A stretch of 64,000 nucleotides of DNA, taken from assembly GCA_963682175.1 (NCBI GenBank), contig OY821793.1:25193493-25257492 (forward strand), in the 5' to 3' direction. Numbering within the stretch: the first letter of the stretch is position 1; every line of letters begins with the position of its first letter. The notes under the pieces are model-generated. The model made no database searches. It saw only the letters and a program-made list of their open reading frames with translations, and had not been told where the DNA came from. Shown piece after piece: positions 24,601-36,568 of this stretch. A program made the translations under genes and the position numbers. Origin of the DNA: Triglochin maritima (lineage: Eukaryota > Streptophyta > Magnoliopsida > Alismatales > Juncaginaceae).

Positions 24601-27600
24601 CTGAGCTTTGTTCTCGTCTTTGCAAATTCTTGGCATCCTATTTTGTAGATTACATATCCGAAAGTTATAAGTTGGATTACTTTAAGTCAATCTCTTGTTC
24701 AGGTGGATGCGGTTCCAGATCTAGTAACATATATTCATCAAACAACTGCCAGACAGCTGCTCCATATCCATGGGTAAGCATCATGTATGTTGGCTTCTAA
24801 ATTTCTGTTGCAATTTGTAGAACACAAGGTATTTAATGTTTTTTATTTATTTTACAAATAACTTGTTTTTAGTGTACCTTCTTCCACAATTTTCGCTTCC
24901 TTTGCCCTTGATAGATTTTCCTTGTGCTTGCTATAAGTACAGTAAAATACATGATTTTTTTGTTATGAATAGAGCCAAAGCAAGCATGCATCTCAACACA
25001 CATATATAGATAAAATATCCATTTAGTTTCCTTACATCCCTTGTGGTTAAGGTCTTCATTCTATATTCTGTAAAATTTGAATTATATTAATAATATATAT
25101 ATCGGCTATGAACCACGGCAGATAAATGGGAGTCTTAAAACAAAACTACAGCTAATTTATTTTGCAAAAGAAGTTAAATATGAATTCTAAGCATTAGAGC
25201 AGTTACTAAATTTAAGAGCCATGATAATCTATGGCCATAGAATGTGCCCAAACCATCCATTAGTTATGGTGCTTCATCCTCCAGGATTGGAATCGGGAGA
25301 TACCCAATTTTGGGGGTTTAGTTTCTTCGAGATTGGTTAGATTTTCTGAATGAATCGATTTTGCACTCGGCACATCACATAGGATAAGTGGCTTATGGCT
25401 ACCTGCCCACCAAATCAAGTGTGGAGAAACACATGTTTGCCTGCAGTTTAGGAATTATTGAATTTAGTGTTATTTCTTGCTTTTCACATTTCTCTCTCAT
25501 CCCCCACCCCCCACCCAAAAAAAAGAAAACAGAAGGATATACCATTTTTTTTCCTGATATCAATCATATAATAAGATAAACCCATTCATGATATGTTACC
25601 CTCTCACACTATTTTAAACACTTCCATAGTTTTGAAATGTGATTTTGTGATGTGGATATACACTAGATTTTCATATAGCAAGTGTATTTGTGCCATTCTT
25701 CAGCCAAAACTCTATGCATTGTCAAAATTAGATTGCTTTTGCGGATAAAAAGTTTTTTTTTGTTCTTGGAATTTGGTCATTAATACGATTGGTTAGTCGG
25801 AATCTTACATTTGGGATGGATTTTATTGATCGAAACATTGGTAGATTTCACTTTCACACTATTCCTATTTTAGTATTTTTGTACTTACTAACACCCCTCT
25901 CCTTGTCCCATGCCCATTTAAAGTTATATTTGATTCAAAGCAGTGTTTTTGCTGCTATATATCTTGGAATTTGTGTACAGTGTTATGCATATTGGCTTTA
26001 TTTTCATTATTCAGAATGGATGTCTACTTTTCAGGTATGCCGATAGGATTGCAAGTGCGAAATGGGAAGTTAAGGAACTTGGATTAGAGCACAACAGGTA
26101 GGACTCAGTTCCCTCATAACAACATTAAAATGCAGTAATGAGTGTGAGCAACAGAAACCCTTCCTTGTCAGCATAATAATATTGCAATTAGTAAGGTGCA
26201 TGGATCATAGTATCAGCAAAAGCCAAAACTACCGATTTATTGGTAAACTTGGTGAAATTACTTCATTTTATCAATAGGCATACTGTTCTGTGGGTTTTTC
26301 ATTTTTTTATACTGACCTCAATTTTCTAACTACAGTAGATATCTTATTGTTCTTGCATTTAGTTTAATGTTTTGTTCTTTGTTGATTCCATTGTACTCTC
26401 ATAATAATGAGATTTAATTCATAAAATTTCTCCACTTCCGTCAACAATCGTCAGTGAATTTGAACATATGATAGTTCATTGTTGATCTCAGTATTATTTC
26501 CTTATTGCAGTCATGTTGATCTCTTGTTGGGAGAATTTAAACATTACAAAACAAGACTAGCACATGGAGGCATTCAAAAGGAGGTAAAACAAGACTAGCA
26601 CATGCAAGTGCTCAACTTACGGAAGTATTTTGATTAGATTCAATTGAACTAAAATAAAAATAAAAACAACCTTTTTCTTAAGATGACGTTCATTCTTCAT
26701 CTCTTGAACATTCCTTTGAGCTCTAATTTGATTTCCATCTAGTGTTGAACTTGAACTCATCTCTATTTCATCTTCTTTTTGTTCTTCTCTTGACTTGAGC
26801 TTGAATTTGTTACTCAATCAAATCCGTGGCATCGAAGTTTCATCTTCTCGTATATGTTTGATATGATTTTCATCTAAGTAATACATTTCAACTCAAGGGA
26901 ATCACTAATACTTTATCAATGTTATTATTAAAATCAATTGCATCAAGGCTTTGCAAATGCTAACTCCTGCCTTGATTCTGCTGTGGTAGAGGCCTCTTGG
27001 GAAGTTTTAGGTTTCGTGGTAATTTGTCTGTTTAAATCATCGCTCAGTTGGCTTACTTGGAAAGAAAAAATCAACATAGAGTTGTGATTTGATTTTTTGG
27101 TTTGGAAATGGAGGTTGTCATGCCTATACTAAAACAAGGTTTGGAATTAGATTTTCCCCATTCACTGTAAATACTTAAACCAGGGCCGAGTTGGATTTCC
27201 TTAGTATTGCAATTGGATTTTCTTTAATTTAAGCTGATGACTTTTATACTATTTTCCAATTGAGTGGCTTACATCTTGCATTTGAATTCATTCAAATTGG
27301 TCTTTACCTCTTATACACCAGGTACAAGACCTACTCCTGGTTCATGGGCTAGATAATGTTGCAGAAATACTTGTTGAAGGCTTATCTCGTGTAAAGAGAT
27401 GTACTGATGAAGGAAGAGCTTTGATGTCTTTGGATCTTCAGGTTTAATAAACTTAATATAAACAAATGGTTCATTTTATGAGTTTCTTTCTTGGTATTGT
27501 TTGAACAAATTAATCAGCCGACGTCTTTGTGGTTTCAGGTTCTTATCAATGGACTACAGCACTTTGTTCCCATCAATGTACGACCTAAGTTACAAGTTGT

Positions 27601-28604
27601 AGAAACATTCATCAAGGTAACAAAATTAGATAGTGTGATTATATGACTTGATAGAAATGTGTTGGGTTCTTTTTATTTACAATTTGCCCCCTGAACTATG
27701 TCTTGGTGTCACTTTGCCTCCCTGAAATTTCAAAGTTAACAGTTACATCCCCCGAACTTTAATTTGTAACACTTTGCCCCCTTGAACTTCAAAAACTCAT
27801 TATTTAACACATTCGATGTTTTTTTTCCTAATTTTTTTTGTTGTATCTCTAATACACTCTTAAACCTATATTTACGTGAAAGTTTGAATCAAAACGAATG
27901 TCGGATATGGTTGAAATCTGGGTCATATTGACACTCAATCCGACCCAAATTCCAACAATATCCGACTTCCGTTTCGATTCAAACTTTCACGTAAATATAG
28001 GTTTAAGAGTGTATTAGGGATACAATAAAAAAAATTAGGAAAAAAACGTTGAATGTGTGTTAAATAATGAGTTTTTGAAGTTCAATGGGGCAAAGTGTTA
28101 CAAAATTAAAATTCAAGGGAGGTAACTGTTAACTTTGAAACTTCAGGGGAGCAAAGTAATACCAAGACATAATTCAGGGGGGTAAACTGTAATTAACCCT
28201 TTTATTTATTATTTTATGAGCCACAATCCTTTTGGAGTATGTCTTCGATATGAATAGATCATTGGAAGCAACATTACACCAGCTACAGCATTTGATAGAA
28301 TCATAGGACTGCTCAATTTTTTCCTCGTATCTTTTAATCTTAATAGTGTCTTATGCGCCATAGGCTTACTATCTTCCGGAAACAGAGTTCGTCTACTGGG
28401 CACGCTCTCATCCTGTAAGTGCTGATTCTCTGTTGTCATATGTTGGTCCCGGTAATTATATGTACTTAGTTTTGACTTCCTGTCCCTTTACAGGAATATA
28501 ACAAGGGGCAAGTCATCGGACTTGTTAATCTTGTTGCTACCATGAAAAGTTGGAAACGGAAAACAAGACTAGAAGTGATAGAAAAGCTCGAAGCAGGCAC
28601 CTAA
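12672..28604 (+). CDS. VPS50: VPS50/syndetin, EARP tethering-complex subunit, 25 coding exons
   Basis: Encodes 1137 residues of the plant VPS50 (syndetin) protein, the subunit that distinguishes the endosomal EARP tether from GARP and acts in endosomal recycling. Exons: 12672-12884, 13677-13847, 14019-14093, 15320-15398, 15857-15921, 16536-16625, 17052-17141, 17272-17358, 17582-17665, 17838-17957, 18788-18816, 19958-20090, 20973-21533, 21693-22240, 22334-22397, 22542-22644, 22737-22945, 24423-24548, 24703-24773, 26035-26097, 26511-26583, 27322-27441, 27539-27616, 28364-28414, 28494-28604. All phases fit. N-terminus has MDFSRVGERLLSSVRSA and ARAAAAAAIARALAG; residues about 100-370 form the Vps54-N-like coiled-coil region (ERLSRHVMEHHEEM, RRHLTSSMHEVSQDL). 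The middle (about 600-780) is Ser/Asn-rich with an acidic patch. The syndetin C-terminal domain ends in IGLVNLVATMKSWKRKTRLEV. The gene looks intact despite transposons in introns. Strong match to Arabidopsis At2g27900 from memory. Confidence 0.95.
15909..16101 (+). repeat. 95-bp tandem duplication over a VPS50 splice donor
   Basis: The segment from GTCATTTGCATGGTCAG through TTTGATGTT is present twice with a 95-bp period and almost no differences. The first copy contains the last 13 bases of exon 5 (ends 15921) and its donor; the second copy repeats exon end and donor at 16016/16017 inside the intron. The acceptor is not duplicated. Confidence 0.92.
19690..19768 (+). repeat. Short tandem duplication in a VPS50 intron
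   Basis: GATAAAAAAAGAAGTTTCTTAATTGTT is followed directly by a second near-identical copy, period about 33 bp. No known function. Confidence 0.75.
23187..23442 (+). repeat. SINE copy 2 (TS-like) in a VPS50 intron
   Basis: Highly similar over its whole length to the copy at 855-1128, including GGTAGGGTTGCGTACATCCG, GGCGGGAGCCTCTTCTGAGG and a TTG triplet tail (TTGTTGTTGTTG). Located in the intron between exons ending at 22945 and starting at 24423, in the gene's sense direction. Shared 5' half (AAGTTGTTTTTTGACATTTG) shows the repeat is at least 250 bp long. Confidence 0.8.
27664..28208. mobile_element. Foldback MITE in a VPS50 intron
   Basis: Two arms of about 250 bp are reverse complements of each other with a short centre near 27935. 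Paired segments include TTGCCCCCTGAACTATGTCTTGG on the left and CCAAGACATAATTCAGGGGGG on the right (shown in part), and TTTACGTGAAAGTTTGAATC with its complement at the centre. A 9-bp direct repeat TTTTATTTA (27671-27679 and 28200-28208) could be the target duplication, which would fit a Mutator-like MITE, but the two ends are then offset by about 11 bp. Located between exons 23 and 24. The RNA would form a long hairpin. Confidence 0.85.
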
Positions 28605-30599
28605 TCATTGGTGATTCAGACTTCAGAGTTTTCTGTATGTATTCTTAGACTTTTCTGTCTTTGCCTATATGTTTGGGATAAAGCTTATTAGTTGTAAGTG
28701 CATATATAATACGCTGCCAAAAAATGGGTCCACCCATTAATTTACTGGTGTTCACAGAATTGCCGTTCTGGAAAATACAATTACATCTCTTAGGAATGAT
28801 CTGCTGGTATGGATCCGAACCATACTTAACTAATAATTCCTTCAACAAGTGACACATTACAATGTGCAAAAAGTACTTTTATTTAAAGATTGATGAGAAA
28901 AAAAAGGGTTATGTGTGTCACATGTAAAACTGAGCTGGACCAGTATGGATTGGAATCATGCTAGCAGATCCAAGGTATTCAGCTGAGGTGATTAAACCAG
29001 TCTCCCAAGATAGAGAAATACTGAATTTCTTTGCCACGATGACCAAAACTACAACCAACTGCCAAGCTTATGATGGATTACTGAGGACAATAGGAAAGGG
29101 ACTGCATTACATCATATATATGTGATACGGAAGAGAGAGAGAAACTAACCATAGGGATCATAGGATGCATGAATAATATGCCATCCCCAATCAAAAAAGA
29201 AAGAAAATGAATAATATGCCATCCAGTTCCTGGTACCGTCAGTCATTGTCATTGAGATCATTCACTTCATTGTGTTATTGCTTTAAGGTTTCATGTATCT
29301 AGACTTTATTCATCTTGGAGTCCTAATAGTGTATTAATGCCCTAAGAAGAGACTAACTACATCTGCCTTTCCATAAATGCAGGTCCATGTTTCTCTGTGA
29401 AGCATGATTTTGATGAATCTCTGATCTGGTTCTCAAAAATGAATCTCTCGACCTGGTGAGAAGTGATAACTTAAGATGACATGATATCCTCTTGGAGCAT
29501 GACAAATTTTCATAATCAATTTATGGAACATCATGCCATAGTGTTGTGAAACCTAAGGCAAGTTCAGCTCTAGAAGAAGCCAATCAAGCTAATTAAGTTG
29601 GTACATATGATTATTGCCAAGTCATATTTCATTCTTTTGTTATTTTTCTTTTATATTGGTTTTGAGTATATCAGAATAGGCAGGGATCTTATTTACGTTA
29701 TTTGTCCCTGATGTATATTTAGAACGTACGCACAGATCTCCTGTTTTGTAATATGAGATGCACATAAAATGGTTATCTCCCATAGTGTTAATATAATATC
29801 TCTGTACAGATCATTCTGTCATTGCAGCTTCCTTTTTTATGAAGTTTTATTTATCCTGATGTAACTATACATCAGAATGCCAACCTGTTTGTTGGCCTGT
29901 TGGGCTTCATTCTGAATATTGAAATAGCTTACACTGCGGTGGTTGTCTTTTTTCGTCGATTGCTCTTTAGATTGTTCTTTGTGGCCTACTGACCTGCTTA
30001 CCAAAGTTGAAATGATTTCGCATCTTCTCATCTTCTGTACTACTTTTAATGGTCTTGAGTGCAATACTGATGTGTTAAGACTTTTAGTATTATCTCTTAA
30101 CTTGACTGTCAGAGTTGTAGCTCAGCTAAAGTTATCTTGAGTGTTGACACCTAAACTTGGTTCCTCCTATCATTCTGTTGGCCACAACCTGTGGTGGCTT
30201 TCTTTGGTTTTGTATTCCAGCAAAAAGGAACCTTCAGAAACTCACAACAAGCTGGAGATCTCAGCGGGATTTACCATTGTAACATGAATCTTCTTATTGG
30301 TAAGGTAATATAGGTGGAGGTTGGTGATCTGCGATGCTTAAGCATTTTTTGGCATCTTATGATTACCCTTGTTTGGCTGAGCTGATTTTTTTTGACTTTC
30401 GCAAATGTTCCATGCTCTGTAATCTGAACTTTGAAGTTTTTTCACTTGTAATTTTCAAGTTACAACCTTCTGAAATAGGAATGACAGTGAATGGAAGCAT
30501 TCCTTGGTATAAATCATTAATGGTGTTGGTTACATTCCTCCCAGGCTGTAGACTGTAATTATTTCGTTGTCATTTTTCTCTGAGCTAACCTGTCGTCCC
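28605..30599. other. Tail-to-tail intergenic region VPS50/SCPL51
   Basis: About 2 kb between two stop codons facing each other. It must hold both 3' UTRs. AATAAA-like words are present but no polyadenylation site can be fixed. No other gene is visible. Confidence 0.5.
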
Positions 30600-33500
30600 T
30601 CACTTCAGAGATGATAAAAGAGAAGGACTAGGTGATTGGGTGATCTCCCCCAACATCTTCAAGGCTATGCATGGTTGGTCCACAGGTACCTGTCAAAACC
30701 ATAACCAAATTATTAAAAAACTTGTCGGTCGTAATGTTTGAGAAGAGGCCATCGTGTCATGCAATGGGTCTTTCACAAGAATTGACATATACTTTTCTGA
30801 TTATAAATTCTTTCTCTCTCAGCCTATTTATTTCTCGGTTGAAATCCATGTGTGCCTTGATGACGAACTCTTTTAGTACAACTGAGAAATGAATAAAGCA
30901 CGGAGTCCCCACTCCACGATTGAATATCTGGGGCAGTTGAGAAATAAAACACCACGAGGGGTGTCTATTAGTGTTTCGTTTCTACTGTCTTAGGAATTTC
31001 CTCATTTGACAGACCTAAAATTCCCTGATATCCATGCTCATTTTGAGATAGGCTAGTTGTCATTCTGAATTGAGCGCCCAACGTTAGATTCACAAGAGCA
31101 TGGAAATTTCCAACCGGAATTCGACTTTGCACCTTGGATTGTAATACTAATACTGCGTGCTTTACCAACTGGACTGCATTTCTTCAGAGGCTTTTCTACT
31201 TTATTTTGATAAAACTTCAAAACTACAATTCACATATCAGATCTCTTATCTTGGTCATTCCAATATATGTATGCAAAAAATGCACATACGTTAACTATTT
31301 GAAGGTGGACCGTTGGTTAAAGAAATGTGCTAGAAAGTAATGACTTCAAGGGTAAGCGTGCTTTTAATGGAGCTTGGACTTCTGAAAGTCAAACAATCGT
31401 TTTGGTACCGCGTAAGTATAAATATTTTGTTAGTGATTTGAGATGATTTTTGCTAAGGATCGGAATAAAAATATTTAATAATTTGTACGTTAGAAAAGGT
31501 TTAAAAAAAGGAAAGAAAAAAGACAGTAGCTACTTACAAAGTGTCCAGCTCCAAGGATCCAGTAGAAATGCAGGTTCTTATAGGACTTGACAAACCCTTT
31601 GGTTCCTCCTTTTTTCCCCTCCCCACAGTATAATGGGGTTCGCTTCGAGTTGGTAAAATTCTGTAGTCCTTCCCATCTGTAAGATAACGAAAGATTAGTG
31701 TTTTTCAAACCTTAACTTTTCATTTGAAAACCAACTGATACTGAATGACAGAGTCTATTACAACAAGATAAGTTAGCTCAGGCCACAAAGAGTCTATTAC
31801 AACAAGATGAGTTAGCTCAGGCCGTCGCTTCAGAACAACTTCAATGAAAATTTGTAGGTTTAAATCCCAACAACGGTCTAACATTAGGATTTCCATCTTT
31901 TCCTCTTTATACCTTCTTTCCTCGGAGTTTATGTGCACTTTGCAAATATAATAATAATGCTTTTGGTAGGTAAGTTAAGAACCAATTTCAGCCTACTTAT
32001 AGTTCATTGGTAACATGTTTAGAATTGATGTTAGAGTCTTAATTACCATCTTGTCTAGTGCTTAGGAATTAACGTAAGTTCTTTATATGGTGAAGGATGT
32101 GCACCAAAGTGGGACGAGTTCTTACTTAAGTTTTTGAACCCATGCTTCAGTTCCAATTGTTGCACAAATAACATCTACCTGCGTTAGTCAATAAACAAAA
32201 TGTTAATTAGGACTTGAAAAAAAAGAAGAGAAAGCAACTGAAGTACAATATGTCGTATCTTTCCATGTGACTTGCAATTAACAACATGTGCCACAATCCC
32301 GTGAGTCAATCACAAAGAAACGTATAATTTTGGTTCTTAGATTGAAAAGAAGAAAGTTGACTTTCAAAAGTGAAATTGTAGGCTCCACAGAACAAAAAAA
32401 TGGTAATAGGAAGGACTTACAATAAATTTTGGATAAATTGTTGTTGTTAAGAGTTGCAGCTTTGGGACGAGCACCTATATGCTAGGAAGTTGCTTAAAAT
32501 TGTTTCGATTCATGGATTTTGTAATGAAAAATGTTGAAATTTCACCTCACATGTAGATTGTGGGATGCGAATTTAACAACTAAATTTAGCTCCTGGTTTA
32601 AAAAAAACTAAAATTACCTCTCACGGCTAATATAAAAAGTTTTTTTTGGAATAATATTTTAAAAAAAGATTGTCATACTAAACATGCCAAAAAATATTTC
32701 TCACACTAGACGTGAAACCACCACGCCGCGACACGTGACAGCGGTGTATTTCAAATTTCATTGTTTAAAGAACCCGACATCCCAAAGTCAAGTTCTAACA
32801 CTTTGGATTTTTTCCGCCCAGCCAAAAGTGTAAGCTGCTAGTTTGGAGTTTATGCTGAACTTGACAGATCTAATGCCGAGTTCATTACACAGAACTCGTC
32901 AAATACAATGTCGAGTTCATTTAAACTCGACAATCAAAATACCGAGTTCAAACACTTAACATTTTCCTCCCGGGACGATTTTGTGTGTTCACAGTTTGAG
33001 CACTGGAATTGAACACGTCTTGAATACCTAGTTAGTGATACATAACTCGACATCCAGAATGTCGAGTTCCGTCGGCCTATATGAGTAGCGCGACACAACC
33101 TTTCTCCCCCAACCGAGTGAAAACTGGATAAAGGTAAAAACTTTTCACCATAATCTTCGTTTCTAGCCTTTTCCCCATATTTCACTTCATTTTATTTGTA
33201 AAAGGATGATGATTATTCATGTTTTATGTTAGATTTGTATGATTTGTTTATTTGTATAATTTAGTATTAGAACTTTACAAAAAAAACTATTTCAAAAAAA
33301 GTTCCTAAGAAAATTGGAGGAAACTTTAAAAATAATTTTTTTATTCTTTTTATAAAAATCAATTGCATGTCAAGTCTAAAGAAACTAACACTCTCTTTCC
33401 TCCTATTCAACTCCAAAATCAAATCATGTCACCACTTACATGTGTAAAGCTTTGGCATCAATCTTCTTGTGTCTTTTGACCAATGTAAAAATTCCATGCA

Positions 33501-36500
33501 AGGTCCACTACCACTTAATCAAAACTACTGTTCATATATGTAATATGCTAAAATTGACAACGTGCTTCTGCTAAAAAAGGAGATAATATTCTTGAAAGTT
33601 TTGACAGATGAGCCCAAATCTTCTTTGATTGTTGCCAACTATGTTGACAATGTTGGTTTCCTAATTCTGACAAACATGTTAGAATTCTTTTATAAGTTTA
33701 TCACGTTCTCTTCCCTTCTAATAATTGCACATGGTCTACCTACAAAATATATGTCCCACTAGGCCACTAGACTTTTTCTCTCTCCTTAAATCAGAGAAGT
33801 TTGTGAAAAAGAATCTGCCAGAGAGTCCATGATTGGATTTTGCTTATCTGAAGGTCCACCATGCAGCAACCACACCACATACAATGGTTGAGATATTTTG
33901 ACCCAAAAAGGAACCTACAACTTGGTTTCTTCTCAGCTTTCATAGTTTTCACCTCAAGAATATAATTGGATATTCCTTTTTTTGTAAGTTTAGGTTAGAA
34001 GTTCCACTTGCCAAAATTTAAACAAATGAATTAAGAAATCATAAGAGGTAAGAATTAAGATCTTTGTATCTTAACTGTTCTACGTAAGACTGGGATGTAA
34101 CTTCAATCTTCACCCTAGTAACAACTCAATTTCATAATTAAAATTATTCCATACCACTTATCAAATAAAAACACAGGTGAGTATTAAGTATTAATCCTAG
34201 GTTTCCCATCAAATCTATGTTCTTTCTGTATAGTTCATAAATCATAATTACAAAGATGTTGGAATGGGTACCTGTCCATTGTACACTGTGACATTGACTC
34301 CCTCAGCCAAAAGCTGATCAACCTGCACAAAATACAAGTAAAAAAAGAATCAGACCACTTTTCAGACTACTTCTTTCTGTGAATTCAATTTCTTTAGACT
34401 TTTTAAAGTTGTAAGAAGAAAATGTCATTAATCAATTCAGGTGTACCTCATTTATTCTGGGCTTCATAAAGTCTCCAGACAAAACTTCGAACACTTGATC
34501 AGACTGCCCTCCCCAACTGAATCAACATTCAGACACATGAACCTTAATTGCCAAACAAAACTTGTAATTTTCAATGTGTTGATGATTCAATTTCTTACCT
34601 GACATTTTTGGGAATGATCTTCAACTTCTCTCTGATTACTCCATTCATGAAATCACCGAATCCGTCTCCGTTTGAGGGTGATTTCTCGGTAAGGTATCTC
34701 GAGTACCTTTTCATTGTCACCATGTTGGCTATTTCTACGGTAGATGCTGAGACCGGATCCATATCTTCGTCGATCAGAAAATTGTAGAAGTCCTGAAATT
34801 TTCAGGTTACAGATTGTTGGTCTGAAATGTGGAATATGTACAATCATATAACATTGAGCACACAATCCTACCACAGAATTACTGCTTCTTATGATAAAGT
34901 TCTCGAGATTGCTCCATGTATCGGTAGCCTCACGATACTTTCCGGCCGCAATTTGTTGCTTGATTTTCTCAGCCATGCTACAAACAGATTATGATTTTTC
35001 GCTTGGAGAAGTTAGACATCACAGCAAATTCTGCTTTCTTTGTTGTTTTATTTCTGATCTGGAGGAATTCATACCTATTTGATTGACGCAGACCGTTTTC
35101 ATCTAAACGCGAGACATCCTTAAGCAAAGGTCCCCAGGAGAACTGCATTACCCAATTCAGAATTAATCATATCACAATTTTCCAAATCAACTTGTCAAAC
35201 GCAATTTTCTTATCAAAATTAGAAAATTAAAGAGAATGATACATATATGATTGGAAGAAAAAGAATTCGTACCACGAAATCCTCTGGCGAAATCCAACTA
35301 TCACCCAATGCAACTCCTGCATCACACATTACAAGTTCACAACCAACAATTCAGTTCACCACCAAAACACTTTGTTGGTCAGTACAAAACTTATTTGTCC
35401 GAAGAGTCCAATCAATTACCTCCGAATTGGAGCTTCAATTCTCCGGCCCGTATCGCCTCCACGACCGAAAGCCCGAGAGTAACAGCATACTTCCCTCCAT
35501 ATGATTCAGCAATAAGATAGAGAGGGTTCTTTTGGAGCTCCTCATTGTGATTAAAAAGTTTCTTCAAAAGAGTGGTCAAGTCTGCAGCAGCTTCTGTATC
35601 AGTCTTTACAAATAAATTAGGATCCTCCACAAAGCTAAAACCTGTCCCCACTGGATTGTCCTGTACAACATAAACATAAACAAAACACTGACATCAAGCA
35701 AAACAAGACAAAAGAAACAACCATGTAAGGACACGATTAGTGTTGGAAATAGTATAATAATTACCACAAAAAGTAGATCAGCTTTCTGCAACCATGTAGT
35801 GTTCCTTGGCTTCAGCTCTTGGTCTAATGGACCAACCTCCTGGAAATTTCCAATCCCAACACCAGATGCTCCCTGATGTTAAAAAAAGAAGTTGGTTTAT
35901 TGGTCTGTTTGGATGGACTTAAATATCTGATAGTTTCTTGAAAACACAAGATTCGATTTTGGAATTTCTAAGAAATTTATTACATCTCCCAATGCAGCCT
36001 TCATTGTGTGTTTCAGATAGCTTCTGGGGATCTCTCAGGATTTCTAGAAATCCTGAGAGATTAGTTGCCCAAAAAATAATGCCAACAATTTGTTGTCCAT
36101 TTCAAGTGGGTCAAAGATTAAGCTGTTATTTGACACTTAGATTATCATGTTCTAAATCAAAATGGCTATTTAACCCTCCTGCATTGAGCCTCTTTCGAGG
36201 TACTGGGTTGTTGTCGCGCCAAATGTAAATGAAAAATTAAGAGTATAAGAATCTTACAGGACCACCCTGGAGCCAGAGAACGATTGGCCAAGGCTTTGAT
36301 GAATTCACCACTCTTTGTGGACTTCTATATAGCAACCAAAACATGTGTGCTTCTGCAACAAACCAAAAAAAATCACCAAAAGAATATAAACAACACCATG
36401 GATCTGAATTCCCATAATCTAAAACTCACTTGGCCTGACTTCCACATATCCCCACTCCTCCGATCCATCGGCTGTCTTACCGGCGTCGGCGGCCTTGCTT

Positions 36501-36568
36501 TCAAGAAAATTTAGAAGAAGAAGAAGAAAACAGAGGAGAGAGCAAAAGTCAAGAGTAAACCTCCTCAT
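30600..36568 (-). CDS. SCPL51: SCPL51-type serine carboxypeptidase, 13 coding exons
   Basis: Encodes a 465-residue secreted or vacuolar serine carboxypeptidase-like protein (family S10). Exons, minus strand: 36568-36430, 36352-36258, 35872-35765, 35660-35420, 35316-35273, 35142-35075, 34977-34872, 34792-34599, 34516-34447, 34322-34272, 32178-32126, 31676-31538, 30689-30600; all phases fit. The N-terminus is a clear signal peptide (MRRFTLDF then a Leu-rich core). Landmarks: WPIVLWLQGGPGASGVG, NPVGTGFSFVED, catalytic Ser167 in AESYGGK, Asp374 in YNGQVDVIC, His435 in GAGHFVPVDQP. All three triad residues are present, so an active hydrolase fold is expected. The protein matches Arabidopsis SCPL51 (At2g27920) along its length, including the short C-terminus. 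The substrate is unknown. The largest intron (32179-34271) carries repeats. Confidence 0.94.
31060..31190 (-). repeat. tRNA-like sequence, possible SINE head
   Basis: On the minus strand CCAGTTGGTAAAGCACGCAG resembles a tRNA D-arm/A box and, about 40 bases on, AAGTCGAATTCCGG resembles a degenerate B box. No full cloverleaf forms, so it is not called a tRNA gene. It lies in the last SCPL51 intron, in sense. Confidence 0.35.
31748..31822. repeat. Tandem duplication in a SCPL51 intron
   Basis: AGAGTCTATTACAACAAGAT[A/G]AGTTAGCTCAGGCC occurs twice in a row (period about 39 bp). Confidence 0.85.
32860..33075. repeat. Cluster of GTCGAGTTC / AACTCGACA units
   Basis: Within about 210 bp the word CGAGTTC and its complement occur at least seven times in both orientations, as in TGTCGAGTTC and AACTCGACA. 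It lies in the long SCPL51 intron. It resembles subterminal repeats of a DNA transposon, but no ends were found. Confidence 0.5.
36094..36217 (+). repeat. Partial SINE copy 3
   Basis: Starts like the other two copies (TGTCCATTTC..GTCAAAGATTAAG..TTTGACA) and ends with GAGCCTCTTTCGAGGTACTGGGTTGTTG, but the middle is deleted. Located in the SCPL51 intron between 35872 and 36258, antisense to the gene. Confidence 0.55.
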
